From the NCBI RefSeq assembly GCF_000757885.1, contig NZ_JQCR01000003.1, forward strand, positions 1,674,001-1,738,000: a stretch of DNA of 64,000 nt, given 5' to 3'. The notes under the pieces are model-generated. The model had not been told where the DNA came from, made no database searches, and saw only the letters and a program-made list of their open reading frames with translations. Positions 33,201 through 39,826 of this stretch are shown in pieces; position 1 is the first letter of the stretch; each line of letters starts with the position of its first letter. The DNA is from Paenibacillus wynnii (lineage in GTDB: Bacteria > Bacillota > Bacilli > Paenibacillales > Paenibacillaceae). Made by a program: the position numbers and the translations under genes.

Positions 33201-35702
33201 CATCTCGTAGATTTGGGCTATGGCAAAGTTGTCCCTGGTATGTCTAAGGAGAATCGAGCAAGCTTCGTTAGCAGCTTCAAGCTGATGAGAGAGGTATCCG
33301 CATTCAGTATATAATTGGTATATCTCCGAGGTTTGCTGCTCATTCTCGAGCCAAGAGTCCTCCGTTAATAGGCTTCTGGCGGCCTCCAATAGAGTGAAAG
33401 CAGAATCATAACCAAAAGCTGCTTTGGCTTTTCTAGCGGCCTTCAAGGTTAGAAGGATGACTTGGTCTGTTTCTTCCCCAGTGAGGATATATTTGACCCC
33501 TTTGTTCAAATGTGTGGCTATATCCATAATATTTTCTTCGATTTCTTCAGGAGGCAAATGTTTAAGCAGCAGTCTTCCTATGGTCAGATGCAGCCGTTTG
33601 CTTGTTTCACCATCAAGCATTTGGTAGAACGCCTGCTGAATTCGGTCATGCTGAAATCTGAATTGTATACGCATCTTCTGGACAACATCTTCTTCCTCCT
33701 CGAGGTAATCAGAAAATATCCAATAATTTGAATTCACAGGCAGGATGATATCCTCATCTACAGCTTTCATAAGAGAGCGAACAATATCCACTCTATCCAC
33801 TTCACCAATTAAAGACAGCATATTAAAATCGAACAAACTTCCTATTGAGGCGCTTAACATCAAAATCCGGCGTACATCCTCGGGCAAATTTTTGAGATTC
33901 ATGATTAAGAAATCTACAACATTGTCATTGAAAGGCAAATTCAGGATTTGATTAAGATCCCAACTCCATGCTCCCTTTAAGTCATCAAAATAGAGATACC
34001 CTTTTTTATATAAATCCTTCAAGATTTCATTTACAAAAAAAGAGTTCCCCTTGGTTCTCTTGTGGATAACATCAGCAAGCTCTTTAGCACTTCCTGAATC
34101 GGTGCAAAGCGTGTCAGCGATTAAGCTTTCTACAGTTTCTACAGAAAGGGAATCGAGAACAATTCGTCCGACTTCTCTGCTTTTTTCTAATCTATTTATA
34201 GAGGAGAAAATCAGATGTCCTTGAGGAATATCATTGTGCCTATAGGAACATATCACGAAAAATTTACGTAAACGGTTATTTAAAATCAATTTCTCAACTA
34301 GCTGTAAGCTTGATAAATCCGCCCACTGAACATCATCCAGAAACAATACGAGTGGTCTGTTATTGTTAGTAATACCTTCAATAAATTTGGCAAAGGTCAT
34401 GAAGAAGCGATTGGTTTCCTCCTCTGGATTCAAACGATCGATCTCAGGTTGGACCCCTATCCAAGACTCTAACTCCGGTATAAGTCCGGTTATCAGAGCC
34501 CCGTTTCCGTCTAGAGCTTTGAGCAAAGAGTTCTTCATAGCATCTTTGTATTCCACATTCCGACTACTCTGGAGTTGGCTAATCAATCTCCGGAATGCCT
34601 GGATCATAGCACTATATGGGGTATTTCTGTTGTACTGGTCAAACTTCCCCTCAGCAAAAATTCCCTTTTCTTGGCTTATATATTTATGAAGTTCATGTAC
34701 GAGTGCGGTCTTGCCCACTCCTGCATCCCCTGATACGAGCATCATTTGCGGATTGCCGCTGGCACTTCTCCGGAAAGCGTCAACCAAGCGCTCTATATCT
34801 TCTTCTCTGCCGTATATCTTTTGCGGAATCTGGAAAATATTCAGCCGATCCTCTTTGGCAATCTCAAAATCCTTAGTTTCTGCTAAGCATTTCTTCAAAT
34901 CCGCTTTTAGTCCATAGGCGCTTCGATACCGGTCCTCGGACGATTTCTCTAAAAGCTTCATGATTATATCGGACAAAGCCTTGGAAATCTTCCCTTCAGT
35001 TATTGTATAGGGGGAAGTGGTTTCTTTAGCAATAATTGAATAAATCTGATCCAGCATTTCTACTGACTCATGCGGTTTGACCCCGGTCACCATCTCATAT
35101 ATACATACGCCCAGAGAATAATAATCCGTACGATAATCGATATCCCGATTCATTCTGCCAGTCTGTTCAGGGGAGATATACAGCAGACTTCCTTCGAGAA
35201 CACCACTGTTCTGGAACTCCTTCTTTTCCTTTACCAGTTTCACTGCCAGATCAAAATCAATGACCTGCACCACATCTTTTTCCTGATTCCAAATAATATT
35301 TGAAGGTTTGATATCCTTATGAATGACGTTTTTTTCATGAATGGCTCCGATAATATCTACGATCTTGATGGTCAGCTTTAAAAGAGTATCAAGACCCAAT
35401 TTCTCTTTCTCTAGGATCTTTTTCAAGGACCGTCCGCGAATATCTTCCAGTTTCATAATGTAGTGTCCGTTTTGTTCCTCCAGCTTAAGCGGCTTAGTAA
35501 CTCCGGACGTTCGTTCGCTTAACTCCTTTAGCAGCCTGTACTCCTGCTTAAATCGCATCACTTCTTCATGTCCGGTAAACTCCGTTTTTAACACTTTTAA
35601 GATAAAAGTATCTTCGGTTGCCGCATCTCTGCATCTGTAAACGGATTTTCTATAATTATCGGAAAGTGTCTCCAGTATTTGATAGTCATCAATTGCAAAC
35701 AT
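30267..35702 (-). CDS. Ser/Thr kinase-AAA ATPase-helical repeat-GAF-PAS-diguanylate cyclase (1811 aa)
   Basis: A giant multi-domain signalling protein. Order: Ser/Thr kinase domain (1-270; Lys36, catalytic loop HKDIKPSN 128-135 in place of HRD, DFD 149-151 in place of DFG, SPEQ 177-180); STAND/AAA ATPase (about 295-650; Walker A GDAGVGKT 325-332, Walker B LVLFLDD 451-457); long TPR-like helical region to about 1280; GAF (about 1300-1470); PAS (about 1475-1600); coiled coil; GGDEF (about 1640-1805; active site GGEEF 1722-1726). The I-site position reads RANG instead of RxxD, so product inhibition is probably lost. It makes c-di-GMP from GTP. It starts 13 bp after the membrane-protein gene, so the pair is an operon. 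Confidence 0.9.
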   Translation of the reverse strand: MFAIDDYQILETLSDNYRKSVYRCRDAATEDTFILKVLKTEFTGHEEVMRFKQEYRLLKELSERTSGVTKPLKLEEQNGHYIMKLEDIRGRSLKKILEKEKLGLDTLLKLTIKIVDIIGAIHEKNVIHKDIKPSNIIWNQEKDVVQVIDFDLAVKLVKEKKEFQNSGVLEGSLLYISPEQTGRMNRDIDYRTDYYSLGVCIYEMVTGVKPHESVEMLDQIYSIIAKETTSPYTITEGKISKALSDIIMKLLEKSSEDRYRSAYGLKADLKKCLAETKDFEIAKEDRLNIFQIPQKIYGREEDIERLVDAFRRSASGNPQMMLVSGDAGVGKTALVHELHKYISQEKGIFAEGKFDQYNRNTPYSAMIQAFRRLISQLQSSRNVEYKDAMKNSLLKALDGNGALITGLIPELESWIGVQPEIDRLNPEEETNRFFMTFAKFIEGITNNNRPLVLFLDDVQWADLSSLQLVEKLILNNRLRKFFVICSYRHNDIPQGHLIFSSINRLEKSREVGRIVLDSLSVETVESLIADTLCTDSGSAKELADVIHKRTKGNSFFVNEILKDLYKKGYLYFDDLKGAWSWDLNQILNLPFNDNVVDFLIMNLKNLPEDVRRILMLSASIGSLFDFNMLSLIGEVDRVDIVRSLMKAVDEDIILPVNSNYWIFSDYLEEEEDVVQKMRIQFRFQHDRIQQAFYQMLDGETSKRLHLTIGRLLLKHLPPEEIEENIMDIATHLNKGVKYILTGEETDQVILLTLKAARKAKAAFGYDSAFTLLEAARSLLTEDSWLENEQQTSEIYQLYTECGYLSHQLEAANEACSILLRHTRDNFAIAQIYEMQANHYTYLGMMKESIASGKLGLQAMGIKIPEKIGMASVLIEFLKVKASLRGRKIEDIYEKPEMDDSRIKLIMRLLINFIPPSFISGETALFGFVVLKKVSMTLKYGNSPESALAFIGYSILLSGFGDLKGAFDFGRLGIRINDKFNDLQWKGAANVLYTLFCHTWTEPWETLEDWYTTSIESSLRSGDMLYLAHACFYLNLWNPTMDIPTNLLENSKSIAMIENTKYKEALATAKLFRQQLLSLAGELDDILSLNDGTFSEKAYVEQLEEAKYYSGIAIYYIYKMKLHFTYESYKSSLEFIDKAYPIIDTLAGSAFMEEFALYTFLNLAYCYQDLNTFEKVKAKARMRKEFSRVKKWAKHSPTNFQQHEYLMKAEWARVFSGKDELAGKYYDLAIEASEKGDFVRYKALTNELAAKFYYSREYREFAAYLLRQALYYYTVWGAKGKIKHLSEQHPNTMIKINTKDFLLGKTITDFTESIDLNSMIMASQAISKEIDLNKLLEALMDIVIKNAGAQRGCIVMRSNSNLLVEGEYSPEHNKINVVIHDYSLYRNLPESILNHVEEKGESLIYNDAFSETQFVNDSYIVKHRPKSMVCMPLINQNKTIAIIYLENNLVSGVFTKERMKVINLLSREMVFSLENASLYSDLERSEEKYRELVNNLQDGIFITQDKKCKYVNAALADMLGYEMEEMIDQPFEKFISEPERKKVMHFYSRRFDGKNAPQEYETSLRYKDNTREVYVIHKVTIINYMDKPAIQGTVKDITERKKAEEELRRHKEHLEELVVERTQELELNNDELNKYIQLIEKISITDELTGLYNRRYFNKIFQEEVDTAARNKDYLTYIMLDIDYFKKYNDTYGHYEGDNILRKLGENIKEFAGRANGYVFRLGGEEFGIIVSGFTPQQSGQFAEGIRRNVEDLRIEHAMSSEYGIITVSIGVAVVTLEGLREEDIYKLGDDALYQSKARGRNCVTLLIDTLL

Positions 35703-35715
35703 ACCTATTCCACCT

Positions 35716-36897
35716 TTAGCTGTTATCTTCCGTCACTTCAAAATCGGCGTCAAAGTTAAATATATAGGCAGCAATAAGCCAGATAATCCAACAGTTTAAC
35801 CCGAAGAATAAATACCCGAAGTAGCCCAGGATAGGCATCTCGGAGAAAATATGTATTTTATCAAGAAAAGGAACAGAATACTTCCAGTAATTCGGGTTGG
35901 TGGGCATGGAATCATGAAACCACTCGCTACCAAAATTCCAGAATTCCCAGAAGAATCCGTTGAATAAAGTTGCCAGTCCGATTAAGATCACCTTGGACCA
36001 ATCCCCGTTCTTAATTGGAGTAAAGGGAGTCCAATAGCCTGTAAGTGCCATGGCAGTGGATAACATGGGAACAAGGGCAACCCATAACACCCAGAACAGC
36101 AAATAAGGATAGTAGCCCATCCCGAAAGCCAAAATCAGTCCAAGCACATAGTAAATTATAAGGAAGATTTTGGAAACCTTAAATGAGGGGCCGAATCGGT
36201 ATCGATCTCTGAACAAACGGATGGTCTTAAGCAGCATATACCATTCAACAATTGCAGGCAAAACAGTCGTATAGGATAGTGAAAACCAAAAAACATTTCC
36301 GAAATTTGAAAATACTTGATTATTAGGATAATACCAATTCTCCAAAACAAAGAAGTTTAGAAATTCAAAAGCAAACCAGCTAAAGCAGGAGACAACGGCC
36401 AGCAACTGCATGACATGAGGCCTCTTGGAAATAATAGACAACCCATTATTGCGTTTATAAACGATCCCGTCCAGGATAAGTATGAACGACCACCATAACG
36501 GAACAAACGTATAGTATTCAATAGAGATGAATAGTTTAATCCGCGCCCACATGAAGAACCAGCTTAGCGCAAGTACGGGTAAGCTCCACCAGAACCAAAC
36601 CGGAAAGCCCGTTTTCGCAGCTGCTTGTCTTCGTTCCACTGGCACTTTTTTAAAACCAAAAAGCCCAGGAAACACTAAAAATAAGGTAATAAACAAAGCT
36701 ACAAGAACAGCTAATGAAAAGTAAATGATATTAAATCCCGGGTCTACTCCTACCTTTTGAGCGGGAAAATCACCGTAGCCTGGCGGCAAATCCTTCCATT
36801 TCGTTAAACTTCCTAACAGCGGCAGAATGAAAATAAAACCAAACGTAATGATAAGAAAAAACTTAGTATTCCAATTTTTCATTATGTATTCTACCAT
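35716..36897 (-). CDS. Multi-pass membrane protein upstream of the kinase-GGDEF gene, unknown family
   Basis: A 393-residue, very aromatic membrane protein with about ten helices (FFLIITFGFIFILPLLGSL, WWSLPVLALSWFFMWARIKLF, LFWVLWVALVPMLSTAMAL and others). I recognise no transporter or enzyme motif; loop segments rich in Trp/Tyr/Phe/Asn (NGFFWEFWNFGSEWF, NNQVFSNFGNVFWF) are unusual. The start is either the ATG at 36897 or the one at 36882; neither has a strong SD. It ends 13 bp before the giant kinase-GGDEF gene, so it may be its membrane sensor or effector. Confidence 0.7.
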   Translation of the reverse strand: MVEYIMKNWNTKFFLIITFGFIFILPLLGSLTKWKDLPPGYGDFPAQKVGVDPGFNIIYFSLAVLVALFITLFLVFPGLFGFKKVPVERRQAAAKTGFPVWFWWSLPVLALSWFFMWARIKLFISIEYYTFVPLWWSFILILDGIVYKRNNGLSIISKRPHVMQLLAVVSCFSWFAFEFLNFFVLENWYYPNNQVFSNFGNVFWFSLSYTTVLPAIVEWYMLLKTIRLFRDRYRFGPSFKVSKIFLIIYYVLGLILAFGMGYYPYLLFWVLWVALVPMLSTAMALTGYWTPFTPIKNGDWSKVILIGLATLFNGFFWEFWNFGSEWFHDSMPTNPNYWKYSVPFLDKIHIFSEMPILGYFGYLFFGLNCWIIWLIAAYIFNFDADFEVTEDNS

Positions 36898-37011
36898 CCG
36901 ATCACTTTGTATTAAAAAGTCGAAATTTGTTGATTATTTATTATGTATGATTCGATAAGTGTCCTGTTAATTCCTGCTACACGCCCTATTACTTCTATTA
37001 TATAGATAGAA

Positions 37012-37040
37012 AAAACCCATACCGCATAGGCATAGGTTTT
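37012..37040 (-). terminator. Terminator after the MacB-like gene
   Basis: AAAACCCATACC and GGCATAGGTTTT (37029-37040) form an imperfect 12-bp stem, and the minus strand continues into TTTTTTCTATC. It lies about 15 bp past the stop codon of the ABC gene. Confidence 0.7.
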
Positions 37041-37053
37041 ATTAAAATATAAC

Positions 37054-39027
37054 TTATTCGTAACGTAAAGATTCCATAGGATCGAGCTTAGCCGCTTTGG
37101 ATGAAGGTATTAGACCCGCGACAACACTGATTAATGTACTGACACAAAGGCCGAATATCAGGTAAGTGGCAGACAGTCTTATTAATTCGACACCAAAGAC
37201 ATTGGATAGAACAGTATTTAGTCCGAGGCTGATGATCCAAGCTGCTACTACGGCAATCAATCCGCTAAACAACCCTAGTAGTGCGGACTCTGAGAAGAAA
37301 ATACGGCGAATATCCTTCTTCCGTGCACCGATCGCCCGCAAAATACCAATCTCTCTCGTTCTTTCCACAACGCTAATATTCAAGACTACCAAAATCATGA
37401 TGCCTGAAACCAGCAATGAAATACCGGCTATCGCAGACAGCACCCATGATGCCATTTTTAAATACGTTGTAACTCTCTCCATAATACTAGCTAGCGGCGA
37501 GCTTTGGAATCCATCTGCCTTGATCACTTCTTTAATACCCGCTACATCATTAATATTCTCCGCATAAGCATTAAGTTGAGTAGGCTGCAGGGTTAATCCT
37601 TGTTTGCTGTATGCATTTTCTAGCGTTGTGAACGAAGTATAGGCGTTAGATCCACTCATTGGCCCTCTATCTTCCTGCTTATATATACCGGAGACTACCC
37701 AATCCGCTTCTACAGTAACCGGTCGGTTCTGATCATTCATTTCATTTATATATAAATGAACTTTTTTGCCTACCAGAGATGGATAGGTCTCTTCACTGCT
37801 AAGACCTTTTGCGAAACTTACCGTCAGCAGAATTTCGTTCTCCACCGGCATTGCGCCCTTTTCTATATCTTCAGCTTTGATTGCATCTGTAATGGTTCCC
37901 ACTGAAGAAAGTACTTTGTTCTTATCATTGAATACCATGTTATTTTTTCCGCTGATTGTTATAACCTTTTCGACTCTTTCCACATTTTTAATGCCGCTAA
38001 CGGTTACGATATCCTGCTCCGTGAAGGGCTCATTGGATATTTGCTGCATGGGACCGCCATTTTGCTGCTGATCTCCTGCATCTGCCGCCTTTGCCGGCTT
38101 TACCACATCTACTAAGAGGGGAGTTAGACTCGAATTAATCTGGTCGTTCATGTAACCTGTTATTCCATTTCCAAGGGAGAGCATAAGAATAACACTCAGT
38201 ATTCCGATAGCCCCGCCGACAGCAACGAGAGTATTCCGCTTTGAATTCAAGATCATATTCTTGATGGCCAGTTTGAAAGAGGCTTTGAAGCTAAGGTTCT
38301 TCCCTTTTTTCTCTTCCGTCTCTTTAACGGACAAATAGCGCTCTTTCAAAAACTGATCTTCCTTAATGCACCCGTCCTCCACAGAAACAATCCGACTTCC
38401 AAAGCTCGCTACACGTTGTGAATGGGTTACTGTAATGATGAGGACCCCTTTTTTCGCAATGGAATCCAACAGCTCGAGTATTTGCTCACTGGTTTCCTGA
38501 TCGAGAGAACCCGTAGGCTCATCTGCAAGTATAATATCCGGATTGTTGGAAAGCGCCCGGGCAATCGCCACACGTTGCTTTTGACCCCCGGACAGTTGAT
38601 TTGGACGTTTTGCCAAGTGATCCTTCAAGCCGATTTCCGTGAGAATTTCCTTAGCACGCTGGGTGCGTTCTTGTGTACTATGGTCCGTCATTTGCATAGC
38701 AATCATTACATTTTCAAGGACGGATAAATGAGGAATTAAGTTAAAGCTCTGAAAAATAAAGCCGATCTTATCTTTCCGGTATGCATCAATTTCGACTTCC
38801 TTCATCGTGTGCAATGACTTCCCCTGAATGATAACATCACCCTCGTAATCAGAGTCCATTCCTCCGATTATATTCATAAGTGTGGATTTGCCTGATCCGG
38901 ATTCACCCAAGATCGAAACAAATTCTCCGCTCTCAAATTTCACATTCACATCCTTAAGTACAGGCACCCTCTCTTTACCGGCCAGTAAGTAAGATTTATT
39001 CAAGTGTTTGATTTCTAATAATGACAT
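37054..39027 (-). CDS. MacB-like ABC transporter, fused ATPase and permease
   Basis: A 657-residue protein. The ATPase half (1-235) has Walker A GESGSGKST (about 41-49), Q-loop FQSFNLIP, signature LSGGQKQRVAIARAL and Walker B IILADEPTGSLD. The permease half has one helix near 270, a large extracytoplasmic domain (about 295-530, MacB_PCD type), and an FtsX domain with three helices at the C-terminus (VERTREIGILRAIGARKKDIRR). MacB-type systems use ATP for mechanotransmission, exporting peptides or antibiotics or signalling across the membrane. The ATG at 39027 follows GGAGGAA by 7-8 nt. No partner protein is adjacent. Confidence 0.88.
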   Translation of the reverse strand: MSLLEIKHLNKSYLLAGKERVPVLKDVNVKFESGEFVSILGESGSGKSTLMNIIGGMDSDYEGDVIIQGKSLHTMKEVEIDAYRKDKIGFIFQSFNLIPHLSVLENVMIAMQMTDHSTQERTQRAKEILTEIGLKDHLAKRPNQLSGGQKQRVAIARALSNNPDIILADEPTGSLDQETSEQILELLDSIAKKGVLIITVTHSQRVASFGSRIVSVEDGCIKEDQFLKERYLSVKETEEKKGKNLSFKASFKLAIKNMILNSKRNTLVAVGGAIGILSVILMLSLGNGITGYMNDQINSSLTPLLVDVVKPAKAADAGDQQQNGGPMQQISNEPFTEQDIVTVSGIKNVERVEKVITISGKNNMVFNDKNKVLSSVGTITDAIKAEDIEKGAMPVENEILLTVSFAKGLSSEETYPSLVGKKVHLYINEMNDQNRPVTVEADWVVSGIYKQEDRGPMSGSNAYTSFTTLENAYSKQGLTLQPTQLNAYAENINDVAGIKEVIKADGFQSSPLASIMERVTTYLKMASWVLSAIAGISLLVSGIMILVVLNISVVERTREIGILRAIGARKKDIRRIFFSESALLGLFSGLIAVVAAWIISLGLNTVLSNVFGVELIRLSATYLIFGLCVSTLISVVAGLIPSSKAAKLDPMESLRYE

Positions 39028-39268
39028 TTCAATTTCCTCCATATCCTGTTATACATCTCTATCTATATCTACCTTCCACTAAATTCTAACACTTCTTTGT
39101 GAACTGAATATGTACTGGGCTATTTTTGTTTTCTATAAAGGCGTCACTACTTTTTCGCTAAATCAGTGCTTGACATGTGACGAGAAGGACAGTAATTCGT
39201 TACGCCCAAAAGAACGTTTTAGTTAACACCTACAACTCACACCTACAAACCACACCCGAGAAACTACT

Positions 39269-39629
39269 TTCTACTCTCATGCACAAACTTCTTAACGCTA
39301 CCCAAAACTTGGAGGTAGTCAGAGTAATAGGTGTACTTTTTACACTTATTTCTAGCCTTTGGCGCTCGGATGTATGGATAGATGTACTTTGTGCAACTAA
39401 ACATACGAATAGGTCGGTTAAACCCCGGAATACCCAAAAATAATTGTATAAAGTGCAATTAAACATCCTAAAGTGTGCTAGGGGAGAACTATAAGTGTAC
39501 ATTGTGCAACTATATATATGGAAACCTATGTAGGTAGACGATTTGCCGTATTTGTCGGGGATACCTGGGAGATACTTCTACTCTCCTACACAAACTTTTT
39601 GACGCTACCCCGCAACCCGGATTCCGCTA
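39269..39629. repeat. Pair of degenerate ~40-bp direct repeats and four TGTACTTT-like motifs
   Basis: TTCTACTCTCATGCACAAAC at 39269 and TTCTACTCTCCTACACAAAC at about 39578 begin two copies that stay similar through CTTnTTnACGCTACCC. Between them lie TGTACTTTTTACACTT (39336), TGTACTTTGTGCAACTAAAC (39383), TGTATAAAGTGCAATTAAAC (39445) and TGTACATTGTGCAACTATAT (39497), spaced 47-62 bp apart. I recall similar AAAGTGCAAnTAAA motifs in Paenibacillus intergenic DNA, but have not checked this. Confidence 0.6.
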
Positions 39630-39777
39630 CCTGTAAGGCGTAGTCGCCCAAATCCAGTGAAACATCAGGCGAAGTTAAATCGAAATCGCTCCCGGTTAGT
39701 GACGTAAAAGGAATGTCAAGCTCTGATCTCGAGTAAGAGCCTTCTTTTGTTCAGCTTATATATTTTTTTAGAATAAA

Positions 39778-39814
39778 AGCAAGCCGAAGCAGGTAAATCC
39801 TGATTTGGCTTGCT
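39778..39814 (-). terminator. Terminator after the FtsX permease gene
   Basis: AGCAAGCCGAAGCAGG (39778-39793) pairs with CCTGATTTGGCTTGCT (39799-39814) with two mismatches; the minus strand then has TTTTATTCTAAAAAAA. It lies 13 bp past the stop codon. Confidence 0.75.
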
Positions 39815-39826
39815 AATTAGAATCCT

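Larger units (their letters stand above)
39028..39826. other. Gene-free stretch of about 800 bp with degenerate direct repeats
   Basis: No frame here has an SD and a protein-like product. The stretch contains upstream sequence of the MacB-like gene on its left, the repeats described below (39269-39629), and the terminator of the FtsX permease gene on its right. Its base pattern, with many short C/T-rich and ACTTTGTGCAA-like motifs, differs from the neighbouring coding DNA. Confidence 0.6.

Noticed and set aside
39177..39502. Overlapping frames on both strands in the repeat region
   Set aside because: No SD, biased composition from repeat units, and no similarity to known proteins.
39336..39517. 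Possible CRISPR array from regularly spaced motifs
   Set aside because: The units differ in many positions, are only about 20 bp, the spacing varies, and no cas genes are present.
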